Counted from the stretch's first letter, positions 43,648 to 60,662 are shown. The stretch is DNA of 64,000 nt from Tyto alba (GCF_018691265.1 NW_024881296.1:10447427-10511426); one strand, 5' to 3'. Notes: generated from the letters alone by a model not told the origin. Numbers and translations are program-made.

Positions 43648-43732
43648 CAGTCTTCAGTCAAAACTCATCAGACCTTGCATTTACTTCCCTTTGGTAGCTT
43701 CACTGATTATAACAATATTGTTCAATAAAAAA
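43648..43732 (+). repeat. Dispersed repeat, copy 2
   Basis: This is the partner of 41869-41958 in the same orientation, about 1.8 kb away. The shared blocks are TCAGACCTTGCA and TGTTCAATAAAAAA, with several shorter ones between. Confidence 0.6.
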
Positions 43733-46700
43733 GTGTAAGCAACGGGTGGTACCAGAGACCCTAGCACATTTGACTCCTCCCTCATTTCTTAGCCTCATCC
43801 TGTATTGTATGTGTAGATAACTTTGCCTCATTCAGCTAATTTGTAGCCATTAACTTAATTTTTAGTTCTTAGGGTTTATTTATTGGATTGCGATTTTTTT
43901 GTTGGATATTTAAATACCAGTGTTCTAGTTCTCAGCCTTTCTATTTGATCTTTATAGAACATATGGGAGCATTTGTTTTATAGTCTTCCCCCAGAATGTA
44001 ATCATTTTTTCTGATTGCATATGTCTGGCATGGTACTTTCCCTTCTTAAATGTGAATGAAATTTGGGCAGTCTCCAAACCTAAACACACCCTAATTTCAA
44101 AAGCCACAGTCCCGAGGGCTCAATTCCTGTTTACTGAGGAATTAAAGTCTTGTTAAACCACAAAGTTACTGTATACATCTTAGTGACTTTTTATAAATGA
44201 AGAAACCCGCACCCCATCAGAGACCCAAGACCTCAACAGTTTATTTAGTCGTATTAAGTCATATTGCATCAAGTGAGAAGGACTTTCCTACTGCAGCACT
44301 GTACATTACAGTCACATAGTTTTTTACACATGGTTGTATAGCTTGGCTTATTAAAATTTGATTAAATATGTGTTGATAATCAGCTATGTATTAAGATCTA
44401 GTCAGTTTTTATATGAGAGTCTTAATAGATAAAACTACTTGTGGAACAGTTACTTTAATGTGCTTTTACAAATTCCCTAACAGCAGTGCTTTCGTGTGGC
44501 AGCTATAATTAGAGAGGGAGAAGGTAGGTAAAATTCAGTGGAGTTGTCAATTTGCTATGTGTGGTTAGGACATATTAATTGTAATGAGAAGTGTACTTAT
44601 TTGCAAATAAGTGAATATTTGCTTTGAAAACAGGTAGCCTCTTGACAGCTGAGATTGTAATTAAAATATCACTGTTTGAAACAAAAGAAACCCACTCCTG
44701 CTTATGTCTTTACTATATTGTGAAAATAAGTGTGTAAAAAATTGATTAAAAATTGCCCTTTTCAAATCTCTTCACATCACAAAATGTAACATGTATACTT
44801 TCTTAATTTGGCTCCTGGTAAATTGTTCACTCTGTCTCTATCTTTTAAAGTCTTAGGTCACTGCTTTCAGAAACCTCAAATGCCATTTGCAAGAGTGAAA
44901 GGCACCCAGAAGTCTGAAGTACATGCCTCTGTTCTGCCACTGCAATTCAAACCTTCTCCTCAGTTATTTCTTGTGATTTTTTTAAAAAACTGGCAACTAT
45001 AGTGTGATGTCTTAACGTTTTTCTGCAAAGGCTATAGATTGTACCTGACTTCTGATATATGACCCTGCTTCAAAGGAATATGATAGTTGTTATTAACCTG
45101 GGTATCTCTGTATATCCTTGTTGTTTCATTTACTGTCGACAATATTCTTTAGGCAAGTCACATGATGCTTTTGAAATATGTAACATTAACTTTGAAAATC
45201 AAGTTGACAAAAAAAAATCCACCCAAAAAGTGAAAAAACTACACACATTTATACTGATCTAAACTCAGAGCTGAGGTCCTGTTGCAAGAAAAAAAAACTA
45301 AACAGGAAACGTAATATTTATGTTGTGAAATAGAAAAATGGCCCTTATGAACTTTGGTAAGACCCAAATATAGGGCAAGTTTATACTCTGGCAAAAGTGG
45401 AAAAAGAGTTAAACTAGAGCAGTAATTTCTAACAGATTTATGCTGTCTGATATTATTTAGATATAGTTAATATAAATTTCTGGTATATTATAGTATTTTT
45501 TTCCATTTATGATGCTATATAATAGCTGAAATTCAAGGAAATAAATAGCAGTGACATTCAAAGAGGTGCAAATGCGATTAGATTAATGACTTTTATGAGA
45601 AGTACCTATTGAATGTGTTCTCTCCTGACGCAAATGTTGGAAGGTAATAGAAATGCCATTTTTATTATCTGTCTGCAAATCAGAGAATAGATAAATGTTA
45701 ACCGTAAAGAGAGAAATAATCTGAGAAATAACCTTCAGTAATACCTGTGCAGAAGGCACGTCAGCCTTATTCCTGTTGTATCAAAATTTAAAATACACAC
45801 AAATCAGAATTCTGGATAACAGAGCTAAAATTAGTGACCTGAAACTGAGGTTTGATTCTGAACTTGCACCATATACTTGGACCAATTTTAATGAAGAGTG
45901 TAAACCATATCTCTTGAGTTTTGCTCAGGCCTACCTATGAGTGGATCATGCTTAGACTTTGTGTCTTTGCCAGTTGTTATTTCTTTGCATACACAGACTG
46001 AGAATAATGGCTTAAATAAGGAATAGTGAGTCTGCCTAACCTTTGCCCATGGGATTTGGTGGAGAAACATTAACAGCTTGGACATGCATGTGTATAATAG
46101 ATTGCTGGGATAAGCACTCTAATGCTTTACGACATGTAGAAGGCCAGAAGAGAGAGTACTCTCACTACTTATTCTAAAGAATTTGCAAATAACCATATAG
46201 CTTTATGCTTCTTCCTTTCAGTTTAACAGAAGAGAATATACTTCACAGATTTGCCAGAAATAATAGAGCTTAATTTAAAAACTGTTAGTGTGAGAACTTG
46301 TTTACTTTTACAAAAACTTATTTACAATTTACAAGTGTAAATTGAATTAATTTGGTTTTTTAAGTGTAAGTTGAATTAAAAAAATAGATCTTCCTACAAA
46401 GTCATGTGATTTGCATACCTAGACTTCCATGGCTCTAATGACATGACCATTGGAACGATACTACCTCTCTTGGCATCCTTCCAGTTTCTAAAATCTGTAG
46501 GTTTCATCCATTGCCAGGAGAGTTTTTACTGATATGAAAAGAAATAGAAGCTTTAATCTTCTTTTAACTCTTCATTGGGTAAGAAAAGTCCCATTTACAC
46601 TTGTTCCCTATCACAAAGCCAAACGCATGTCTTTCTCTTCAATAGCACCTGTAATACTTAAGTGGAAACTTCTGCACTTTGTTGGATCTTTCATAGTCCT

Positions 46701-47069
46701 CACCCTATGTCCTGATGAATCTTCTAAGATTTAAAAATTGATACAATTTTCTGATCTTAATATCTTGAAAATTTCCTTCTCCTCAGGATAGAATTATGTA
46801 AGCAAAATTTACTACTGTAATTATATTCGTATGTCCTATGCCTGCCTTGACAGAACCTTTACGTAGAAAAGTACCTTTGGAGGATGAATCCCCAAGTTTG
46901 TTTTCTCACACTGAAGTGATACTGAGGTAGGGAATTCAGGAAGCTAGGTGTTAAGATAGGCCACTGCCAGTATACTGAAATTAAAAACTAGCAAATTAGT
47001 CTTAGCCTAGCTCTTGCTAACTGAGAAAGGCATGATACCGTGTACACTAAGGAAGGATAAAGCAAGTCA

Positions 47070-47630
47070 AGGGAAGTGATTATTCTCCTCTTCTCAGCAC
47101 CGGTGAGACCACATTTAGGGTGTTGTGTCCAGTTCTGGCCTCCTTAGTGCAAGAGACACGGACACATTCGACTGAGTCTAGTGAAGGGCCACGACTTGAT
47201 TAAAGGTTTGGAGAATGCGTCAAAAGGAAATGCTGAGAGACCTGGAGCTGTTCAGCTTGGAGAAGAGAAAGCTCAGGGGGATCTTATCAGTATGTACAAA
47301 TACCTGATTGAAGAGGTGGAGTAAAGAACACAGGGCTAGACTCAGTGATGCCCAGCATACAGAGAAGAGGTAGTGGGCCTCTTGAAATTGATATACTGGA
47401 AAATCCATTTAAAAATTGAAACACCTTTTTTTATTGCAAGAGTGTCCAAACATCTGAACAGACTGCCTAGAAAGGTTGTGAGGTCTTCATCCTTGGAGAT
47501 ATTCAAAACCTGGCTGGACACAATACTGAGCAATCTGCTCTAGTTGCCTCTGCTTTGTGCCAGAGGGTTTGACTAGACAATCTCCAGAGGTCCCTTCAAA
47601 CCTCAACTATTCTGTTAATCTATGATACAA
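47070..47630 (+). mobile_element. CR1 LINE, 5'-truncated 3' end
   Basis: The sequence follows the avian CR1 3' region in order: GTGAGACCACATTTAGG with GTCCAGTTCTGG, the GAGAGACCTGGAGCTGTTCA segment, GATGCCCAGC, GACTGCCTAGAAAGGTTGTG, GGAGATATTCAAAACCTGGC, and finally AGGTCCCTTCAAACCTCAAC with a decayed ATTCTGTTAATCTATGATA end. It lies in the same orientation as FMN2. It covers the end of ORF2 and the 3' UTR, and the coding part is broken. It is clearly less diverged than the LINE at 26-28 kb. It supports an avian or related sauropsid host. Confidence 0.93.
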
Positions 47631-49115
47631 GTACTACCACCATTATTATTTTTTAATGTTGAGAGCAAAGTTGATTACTGGGGGAGGGGGGGAAGAAAAA
47701 AGTTGTTCGCAATATTTCCTATCTTTTGGAGTATTAAAGAGATAAGATCAGACTACTTTAGAGAAGATGACCCTTGAAGAACATCCACAGAAATGTGGGC
47801 TAAATATTAGTATGTGTAGTATTCAAGACAGATGGCCTTGCAGTCATTTCCAGACTACTTGAAGTAAACAGAGAAACAGAAATGCTTTTACTCTGAGTGA
47901 CTCTTCAATCTCTTAATCTTTCTGTTTCACATCAGTATTTTCTCCCATTTTACATGGAAAGATGTTCAACAACCTCAGAAGAACTGTCCAAACCCGACTT
48001 TCTGGTTTCAGATTGTTGATGGAGCTGTGGCAGTATGATTTGAGATAGTTCCATACCTCTTCTGCTAATCATGCAAAAGCATGCAAGGAAGAATGCAGGC
48101 GCAGCCTATCTTTCGCTTTGCCATTATTTAAGTAGTTAGAATATAATTTTATGCTGTGGTCTTCAAGCTCTGTGGTGGAGTAAGTTTAAAAAATATGTGT
48201 AATGTTTTCTTAAGGGAATAAAGGTAGCTCTATTTACTTATCTTTTTCATTCTTACACAGATTCATGTTTTGAATCTATTTTGAAAACAACCATGGATGT
48301 CAAAAGAAGGGTCAGAAGGAGAAATTTCCATTCCACTTTTATTCTTTTCCATGCTATTCTATTTTCCAGTACTGTAGTTGGAAAAAATAATTTCACTGTA
48401 GCATGGAGCACGGAAAGAAGTGGGACTCCGTTTCTATTGATTGGAATACTGAAGAAAAAACTGCACAATGTGCCACAGGCTTTTCCAAGAAGCTAGACAG
48501 TTTACATGAAATTGGTTTGGCTTATTAAGATAAAGATGAAAATCATTTTACTCCAAAGAAATATGCAGTAGCTCTCATATGTTATGGTATGCATGATAGT
48601 TCCATTATAAATAAACTATTTTTTTATTGTTCCATAGTGTTTTCCAAATGCCAAATAAAATTTAATTTGCAGTAAACAATATAAATCTATTTATGTTTAG
48701 TTAAAAAAGTATATTATTTAAATATATATTTAAAGATCAGATTGCATTTAAATGCAACCCAACAGATTTGGAAAAAGAAATACAACTCAAGAAGAGAGCT
48801 CTTTGATCCAAAGACTTTATAAACAGCCAAAAAAAGGGATTGGGAATGAAGATTATTGTCTCAGTGCATGGTTGAATGAATGAATCGTTGGCAGATTACT
48901 ACTAGTCAATATTATTATTTAGAAGATGTTCTGTTTTACATCAGATGTATTTTTACGTAAAATCACTCTATGGTCTAAGTAGTTTTACCATAAGCAGATG
49001 CTAGAAGGAAAAGAAAAACCTATAGACATGGTTTGTTACAAGGGCATCTCTATCTGAATGGTTTGACTAGGTTTTTAATTAACACTTTTTAATTACTTTG
49101 TTTCCTTTATTCCAG

Positions 49116-49207
49116 AGAGCACAATCAGATGAATTAGAAAAAATAGAAAAGCATAGCAAGGCATCCAAGGAAAAAGAAAATGCCAAGTCTTTGGATAAGC
49201 CGGAACA
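49116..49207 (+). CDS. FMN2: FMN2 exon: FH2 knob/coiled-coil transition
   Basis: This 92-nt exon encodes 30 residues ([20 protein letters not shown], then [10 protein letters not shown]) plus two bases of Gln. The acceptor is TTTATTCCAG and the donor is ACA followed by GTAAGA. The middle Lys/Ser-rich stretch is the most variable part of this FH2 compared with the human protein as remembered (SKASKEK in place of GRSSKDK). It forms a surface loop in FH2 structures. The next exon follows after only 144 bp. Confidence 0.95.
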
Positions 49208-52385
<3,178 letters not shown>

Positions 52386-52445
52386 GACAACAGCAGAAGT
52401 CTTCTATCTTACATTGTCTCATACTATTTGCGTAATTTTGATGAG
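52386..52445 (+). CDS. FMN2: FMN2 exon: FH2 helix
   Basis: This 60-nt exon is in phase 0 on both sides and encodes 20 residues, DNSRSLLSYIVSYYLRNFDE. LL-YIV matches the FH2 post helix of the family (TLLHYLV in diaphanous-type formins). The donor is GAG followed by GTGAGT. Because it is symmetric, skipping would remove 20 residues without a frameshift, but the helix is structural. Confidence 0.95.
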
Positions 52446-52625
52446 GTGAGTGAGAATTAATTTTGCTCTTTTAAATTCAAATTAAGAAAATGAACTTACT
52501 AAATTTTCTCTTTGCTGGCTGAAATGAGGAAATGCACACAAATATTCTTTGTGTTTTCACTTATATATTTTGATATATAAAAAAGTAATAAGCACTATGT
52601 AACTGTTCATTTGTGTTTTTTTCAG
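52446..52625 (+). other. FMN2: FMN2 intron, 180 bp
   Basis: This is a short intron in phase 0 with a T-run acceptor (GTTTTTTTCAG). If retained, the frame runs through four codons and reaches TAA. Confidence 0.95.
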
Positions 52626-52746
52626 GATGCTGGAAAAGAACAATGCATCTTTCCTCTTCCAGACCCACAAGATCTCTTCCAGGCTTCTCAGATGAAGTTT
52701 GAAGACTTTCAAAAAGATCTCCGCAAAATGAAGAAAGATTTGCGAG
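52626..52746 (+). CDS. FMN2: FMN2 exon: FH2 post, late part
   Basis: This 121-nt exon encodes 40 residues (starting [20 protein letters not shown] and ending [11 protein letters not shown]) plus one base of Val. [25 protein letters not shown] is characteristic of FMN1/FMN2. The amphipathic helix at the end belongs to the FH2 post. The donor is CGAG followed by GTACTG, which departs from consensus at intron positions 4 and 5. It is nevertheless the only site that joins in phase with the next exon. Confidence 0.94.
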
Positions 52747-54757
52747 GTACTGAACCTAAATTAAGTGCTAACTATATGTTACTAACATATCCCTGCTGCT
52801 ATTGTTAGCATAATTTTGAGAAATTAAATGATATTATGAAAATAGTTGTGCATTTTTGACTTCTCAGTTATTATTTTGTTTCCTTAATTTGTTTTTTTTT
52901 TGTGACTATTTAAGCAATAATTAATAATTTTCTGTAGATAACCTGGAAGGGTTTATTAAAATAAACAGCATCAAACCAGTTAAGTTAAATCTTTTGTTTC
53001 AAAACCGAAAAAAAAATAATTTAAATTTTTTTTTTCTAACTGATTTCAACAAATCTTTCATCATAAAAAGAATTGCAAAGTGTTGTACCATGCCTGTTAC
53101 AAAAAAAAAAAAAGGCTGATAATCCAGTCCAAATACTATCTAGCAGATAATATATACGGCATGTTAAGACAGCTGAAGTAACCTGACTTTACTAAAAAAT
53201 AATGTGAAAAGGAAGTATTTTTTTCTTCTGCTTGTGGAATGATTTCTTTAAATGAACTCAACAAGCTTAAAATAAGATGTATTTGCTAGACTTTAACAAA
53301 GAACATGTATCACTTATAATACCTTTCTTGAAAACATCACGAAATAAGCACTAAGTTAAGCAAGAGTAGTTTGCACAAACGATGGCTGGGATCTATGATC
53401 TTCAGTATTCTTGCTAATAGTCTCTGCTGGACTGGCCAGTTATGCTAAATATTTCAGAGAAGGATTCAAATCAAGGAGTGAAATTATCTTTGTATTTCTG
53501 TTGCCTTGCTGATTTTGAATGACATGCATCTAGAGACCAAGGAATGGTGTGGTAAACCATTAGTCCCTGAACAACCTAGAATGGAAGGTTCTCTATTAAA
53601 ACAAAAACATAACACGGTTACCCAGTGATATCTGACCTTCCCTTCTTGCCCCTATCAAGATTTCTGTTTGGATGTTTTAAAACTTATTTTAAACATTTAG
53701 AGGTAATATGTAAAGTTGTATCAAGGTCACTTAGTGTGATACAGAGGAGCAAACTGCAGCACCATCCATTTGCTGCCCTCAACAAACTAGGCAGCAAAAA
53801 TCGCACAGTTCAGCCATGAAAATTTATTTCTATACTTCTGGCAACTTTCAGATAATGTGAGGGCTGATCTCCAAGCTTGCACATAGAGAAGAAAGATGTT
53901 TAGGTCTGATTGAAAAAAAGGTACTTGAATTCAGGCGCATGTTTATGAACACCCATGGAGACAGACATTATTCCTCGCAAGTTCACAAAAAATGTTTTTA
54001 TATAGATGAGAGGTTAAATATTTTTAGATCAAGGTTGACATTTGCACAGAGGCATAAATCTTATGGAATAAATCCACACTGTGCAGTGATCAAAGCAGGG
54101 GTTCTGTAAAAATGGAAATTACACGCTTCACTCTGCCATCAGACTGCAGTTGAATTCTTTCTGTGCTTCCAACCCAGCCCTTAGGCTGGAGCCTCTGTTG
54201 TCAGTCTGTTCTTTAGTTAATGAAACTAAAGAGTAACTGCAGATATGATCACTCTTTCCCTATTCCCTTTGGTACAAACTTTTTGGGGGACAGCATCAGA
54301 CCCCTTCTGCATCCTCTTGCAGATATGAAACAACAGTTTCAATATCAGTCTGAAATCTCACGCATTACTTCTTATCAGCCTGAGGTGATGCAAAATGCTT
54401 TTTGTTGGCTCTCTTTTCCAAAGAAAAGTGTCACCCTAAATTAAAAATAATTCATGTAAAAAAATTTTTATGACTGCAAGAGCATTCACTAAAAATTCTG
54501 GGTATTCCAACAACTTAATTGTTGTAATGCTTTCAGTGAGACAGAATAGCCAAGTTTAATGACAGGGTTTTTTTAATAGAGTACAAGTTTTAGCTGAATG
54601 GATAAAATTGCTTCAGAGTGGTTTTCCTCTGCATTTAGTTTAAGTGCATCACCAAATTTGCTAATGTGCATCTGGAACCTTATGAATTACTAGAGCTAGC
54701 AAGTGCCTTGTTAAAAGACTGAGCAGGAAGGAGGCTGTAAGATGCTGAGCAAATTCT

Positions 54758-54840
54758 GACAAAATCCTATTATCTTCTCCATTGAAGTCAGTGAGAGTAA
54801 ATGAGTATTGAGTATTCCTGGGAAATACTGACTTCAAAGT
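54758..54840. repeat. Second copy of short inverted-repeat element
   Basis: The arms TTGAAGTCA (54782-54790) and TGACTTCAA (54829-54837) are perfect inverted repeats. The left side, with AAAATCCT, then CCATTGAAGTCA, resembles the element at 31023-31104. The outer arm on the right is not preserved. Confidence 0.5.
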
Positions 54841-57800
54841 CATAGAAATAGATGTCCATGAATGCATTCCAGTTTTATACTGAGATGCGGACTTTAAGCT
54901 TGGATTTATTTTCATCAGTAATTACATGGACGATTTCAAGAGAGGATTTCACCATTTATAGGAGTGGGGTGTTTGCGTTGTTCTTTATCACTGGAAAAAT
55001 TAAAATTGCACATAACATTGATGCAGGCAGTATCACCAGTTTAAGGGCTTTCTGTCCATGTTAGTTTCAAATACCCTGCAAACCATGCACAGTGGCATCA
55101 TACTTAATACAGTGGGGGAAGGGGTTATTGGAACCCAGGAACAAAGCTGAAGATACTTTATTTCTGTCTCAGAAAATTTTCCATGATCATTATCCAAAGG
55201 TAAACTTCATTTCAGAAGGTTCCTTTTATAAAATTATGGGGCCGCTTAAAAAACAACAAAAAAAATCACAGAGGAAGGTGGTTATAAAAAAATAAACAAA
55301 ATGTTTTGTAACCATAACAAAAGCAGTTCATTCTAGCAATGCTGTATTTTTCCATCTAAATGTGTGAGTAGCATAGACAGAGACATGCAAATATAAATAA
55401 TCTTTATGGTTCTGTAAAATAATTTTGTTGTCATGCTCTTTCACAGTTTAGAGTTTGGGCTTGTGTTTGTATTAAGGGAGTTGTTACGCTGATTGCTTGA
55501 AAAGAAGCAGCACTCATGACGTTCAAACTTGTATGCTTTCTTCCCTTTTTACTGTGGAGGCTCTTGTCCATTTTTAAGTTTTTATGAACTGTACACCTTG
55601 AAGTTGGTAAAAGTTGGAAAAGAAAGTCTCTTTCTGAGATTTCAGATTAAAAGTGTAAATCCACAAGACTTTCAGAAAGCATGCTGTGTGCCTGTACCAA
55701 GATTAATAAGACAGAAATTTTTTTTTTTTAAATTGAAAAAAATAATCTTCCCTAAGATTATGGTGGATGCTACACTAACCATGTAATATCAAACTTGCAA
55801 ATTGTTCAGCTTTGGTTTTGTTTTTTAATATAATATAGACCCTGGGGATGAAGTTTATATACTAGATTTTTTTTTAAGATAGAAGACCAAAGAACAGGTA
55901 GATCCTTTTACTAACAAACCAAATGAGTTTGGCTCCATCTGTTGCTCCCAGATTTCACAGCTCTCCAGGATTCTCACTTTAGCCTTTTTGACTTCAGTGA
56001 CATATAGTTTGTTAAGCAACTTGATCTGCTTTTGATCTCTCCTGGCTGTCAGCAGTGCTCCTTGATGCAGTCATGCCAAGCAATGACTTCTGTTCCTATG
56101 TCATTCCACAGAAGAAACTTTAGCACTTGCCACATGACTTAAATCAACTCACCATGTAAAGAAAATTGGGCATCCAGGGTCACAAGAGCAGTGCGTGACT
56201 CTCACTGATTAGGACTGGTGTTGTATATCTGTTATTATCAGTATATTTTTCTAGACACTTCAGAATGCTAGAGGTGGGGTAGAAGATGTGGAAAACATGT
56301 ATTGAATTAATTAATGTTTTAATCCTCTCTGTTCTGACACTATCTGGAGGTACAATTGTGGTTTAGGAAAATGTTGGATTTGTGGCCAATGAAATTCTTT
56401 AAGACATGTATTTAGTTTAGGAAAGAACTAGGACACTGAAATGGCAGTGAGAGTTACAGTATTTACAAAGCACTTATGGCAATTTAAAACTGCTTAGAAG
56501 CTGTTCTTTGGCTACACATTAACATTTTAGCTTTACAATAGTAAGATTATTCTTACAAATCAAAAACTAATCCATCAGTTGTCACTTATTGCAAAACTTT
56601 CACTGAATCTCAGCTAAAAGGGAATTAGAAACAATGTCAGGCAGAAAATAAATCTGACTAGTAGAATTTTGAAGAGATGAATAATACGATATAATACAGA
56701 CTGCTATAAAATCAGGTTGAAGGCAGTACTTGTTTATATGTATAATCTACATATATAATATAATATACAATTTACATAATGTCATATTTAATATCTTTAA
56801 TTGAAAAGCTGATTACAATTAATAGTTATGATAATTATATATTATTTCTGTAGTGATGCTTTCTTTTCCTACTGTGAGTGTTTACAACTCATTGAAAAGT
56901 CTCCAACGATAAGAAATTAGGCTGTGGTGGCCTAGGACATCTCTCTGATTTGGCATAAGTGTGACTGAGAATGTTTATAAAGTGTTAAGCATTTGCAGAA
57001 CACTTTGTATTTTAAAAAGTATGTTCCAAGAAAAGCCCCATAGTAACTTGGAAAAATACATGTTCCCTATTTTTTCTGTGCTTCTTACAGTCACCTAAAA
57101 TTATCTATTCAGCTAGGATCTGATAGTAGTAGTGCTGGTACATGCTCTCATGTTTAATACCTGCTGTGTAAAACACAGCACTGGAAGTACCGTGTTGTGC
57201 AATAGAAAGACTTATAGAAGTTGTATTTAGGGTAGTGTCAATGTGGGACTGAGAGAGATGGGATTAGTAGTAGGCATGCTATGCTTTGACCCCTTACTAT
57301 TTCTTTCTTACGTAGTTATAACTATTTAGCTTTTGACAAATCATTCCTCCTGCCTCAGTAATGGTTACACCTAAAACCAGGAAAGAGGCCCCAGCCCTAA
57401 GAGTGAAGTTGAGCTGTAGTTTGAGATGGAATTTTCCTCTTTGTGGCCAACTCTGCGTCTGGGGTACACGGATTACTTTGCAAAATGGGATTTCATTCAC
57501 TGTTAGTCTTTCATAGGTAATATTAATGTTTGCAGGCTAAAACAAAAAAATGCACCATTCTGTTTGCATGTCATCCCCTCTCTCTCACATACACGTAACC
57601 TCGTATCTGTTCATGTACACAGGACTCTCTGTTTCCATCGCAGTTTTGATTATGGGTCTAAGACTTTGGCAACACTTCAGTGCCATTTCTTGATCAGGAA
57701 CAGGAGTGGTATTAATTTTAACTTCAATTAACAAAGTTAAGCAGCCTAAGCCATTTAGAGTCCCACTACAGATAACGGAAAAGGAAGGTTTTGCTCTCCT

Positions 57801-59102
57801 AAAATCTATTGTCCTCTCCTAAAATTGGGTGCTAAGGACAGATTTTGAGTCTAGCCTGGTGATCTATCTGTTAAACAGCTAAAGTTTGATGAAATTAAGT
57901 CAATCGTAAGAGGCTTCCCAAAAACCTAATATTTTTTTTAATGTGCTTCTACACTGGTATTCCAAGTTGCTTCAAGAGAAGATGGCAGGGAGTTGGAGGA
58001 GAGAGAACTGAAGCAGAGAAAAATTTGTATTCTTGTAGAGTTTGAATTCATTGCCTCATAAAAAGTTTTCTGTTTTAAGGTACTTTGAAGTGTCTGTGTT
58101 ACTGTTATTGTCTGTTAATAATTTTGATATAAATGGGAGTGAAGATTTTTCACCAGTAAGAAATAGATCTTTTCTTTTTCTTACACAGTCTGTAGATCCA
58201 TATGCTGATAAAATGACACCTTCAGTCTTGGTATTAAAATACCAAATCTCTCAAGGTAATTGTTAACAAAATAATATAGCAGCATTCTCAGGTTTGGTCA
58301 ATCCAAATTATCTGTACAGTCCACCTTTACAGAAACAGCTGTTGTTTTAAGCAAATTAAATCTTTACTTTTGCCTACTCAAACAGCTGTGCATTCACAAA
58401 TTCTAGCCGTTTCTTAAGTTATCACTGAAAGGGTTAATTGCTGCAGCTATGCAGCATGCAGACTCCTAAACCTAAACCAGATGTAAACTAAAGCCAGGCT
58501 TTCAGTCAATCTGTGAGTCATATTTTACTGTCCTTAAAACTCCAAACAAGGAGCTGTCTATGGAAGTCCTTGAAGACTCAGCAGTTCTTAGTGTAAGTCT
58601 TTACAATTCCAAAAAAAATAAATAAAAGAAAATTAAGAGCTCTTTCTGTACTTGTGGCAGAGTTCATCAGAGTTTGTCTTTTGATGAGGCCAGTGTTGTT
58701 TCCTTTAGGTAAAGTCTAAGCTTTCTTTTAAAGTCACAGGTTGCAGTTGTAAGGAATCCAGAAGGCACTGAGGAAGTTGTGAAAACAGTGGTTATGCTGT
58801 TATATACTTTTCAGGAAAGTAGGACACCGGCACATCTCCTGTGGGAGTCTGAGTACTCAGAACCTCTGAAAATAATTTCAAAACTTCTGTAAAGACTTAA
58901 AAACTAATAGTCTATCAAATCTCAGTGCAACTTGTGCTATCAAGTACCTTAAGCAGTCTTGAAAATCCACCTAAATTCTCTATGACTTTTATTGATAAGT
59001 GCATGGTTTCAGAAGTGATTAATGAAAACAGCCTAGTGTCCTGTTAATTACTCATTCAAGATAATTCACAGTTCCTTTTGCTTTCTTACTGGTTTGTTTT
59101 GG

Positions 59103-59138
59103 TTTTTTGTTTTTTGTTTTTTTTTTTTTTTTTTTTTT
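59103..59138. repeat. T-rich tract
   Basis: T runs of 6, 5 and 22 bases separated by single G. G/T-rich simple sequence continues to about 59205. Confidence 0.9.
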
Positions 59139-60642
59139 GGTGGGTTGTGTTTTTGTTGGTGATGGTGGTTTTGGGGGTTGTTTCTTTTGATTTTTGTTTT
59201 TATGTTTTGAGGGTGCTTGAAAGAAAAATCATGCTGCCTATTATTATCCTGACCAAAGACAATACATTAAGCCTGAGGAAGAGTTGATCATCTGCTCACA
59301 TTTTGTTCAAAGAGACATATTTTAGGAAAAAGATTTGTGCTTCCAGGGGCTAAAACTTAGTATCCAACAGAAACAGATGAAAAGCATGCATTGAAAAGAT
59401 GTTTTGAATCTTGAAAACATTTTGTTTCTGATTTTTTAAAAAATAAAGCAACTATTTTTGATAGTGAGACTGGGTACGTTTTAGATTACTTACCAGAATC
59501 ACTTACTGAAAGTGTTAGTACAATGCACAGAATATTTTGTGACTCATCTATACACAAAAGGGAAAGAAGTCTTTTAATCAATATTGGCTGTTGTGAAACT
59601 TTATATAGTTTTAGTATATTGTCCTTAAATTTGAAAAAAATAGGATGTGCAAGCTAACACAGTAGCTTGAAAAATGTCAATGGACTTTATTTTAACATAA
59701 AAACAGAGAATGAGATGAGATTCTTGAGGTACTGGATACAGTTGGAATTGCAATTTTTTAAATTCTCTAAACCGGTTTTAAACATAGAACATTACATAAA
59801 TTTACAAATCAGGAGCATTTGAGAGATCTATGTATGTATGAGAAAAAAAGCTACCAGTTTGCCCAAAATTTAGAAGGTCCTCCCACAAGAATCCATTTGT
59901 ATTGCTTCTCTGGAAAATCACATAGAGTTCTCTGCAGCATATGATGTTAGTGAGGAGATGAAATTAGATGGACCGTGAGTCTTTTCCATTGCTAAGATAC
60001 TGCTTATATGTTAAAACTGATTTAGAGGACTGGAGAAGAGGTGTGTCTGCCCATGCCAACTTCTGCTTAGGATTTGAGATCTTTGGAAGGTATAAGATCA
60101 GTGCGTGAGGACTGGGTATTTGGGACTACAAGGAAATGAAACCTTCGCCTGGCTGAAAAGCAATGTGAAAGAGTTTTTATCTTTCTTTATTCCTGTTTGA
60201 GCTATTCCATGTTATGGGATAAGCTATCTAGTGCTTGGCTTTTGTGACCGCCTACATGGCTCTCATTTGTGGTGCCTTGAATACCTTTCATTTATTTCAT
60301 TACAACAGCAACAAAAAAAAGAGTAATATCTGCCTAAAGTAAACTGAGCTTCGGAATACACTAGCTTTGTTTTCAAGATTCCCAACATGAGAGAATAACT
60401 GAACCTGTAAGAATAGGGATGATAATAAAACAAGTTTTGAGTCCGTTATCAAAGCAGAGACAAGCTTTTGTTTCAGACAAAACTTTTACAAAGTCGTCAC
60501 GGCAGCTCCCCTTTGCCAATGTATTCCTTTGATATCTGGGATGTTTAGCTGGGCTGCTTCACGGAGAAAAATGTGTTTGAGTGTGAAACTGAGGGGAAAA
60601 AAAATCAAACATAGAAGACTTGGTATTCTCACATAATGTTGG

Positions 60643-60662
60643 TTTTTTTTTTTTTTTTTTTT
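60643..60662. repeat. T20 homopolymer
   Basis: Twenty consecutive T in the intron. Confidence 0.9.

Larger units (their letters stand above)
41596..49115 (+). other. FMN2: FMN2 intron, 7.5 kb
   Basis: This intron is in phase 0 on both sides. It contains a related pair of dispersed repeats (41869-41958 and 43648-43732), a 17-bp tandem duplication, an A-rich tract and a CR1 copy, all listed separately. The rest is AT-rich with no recognised content. Confidence 0.85.

Noticed and set aside
58189..58255. Possible 67-nt exon with a good acceptor (TTTCTTTTTCTTACACAG) and fair donor (CAAG followed by GTAATT)
   Set aside because: In the phase of this intron it hits TGA after a few codons and its length would shift the frame. 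At most a cryptic or poison exon.
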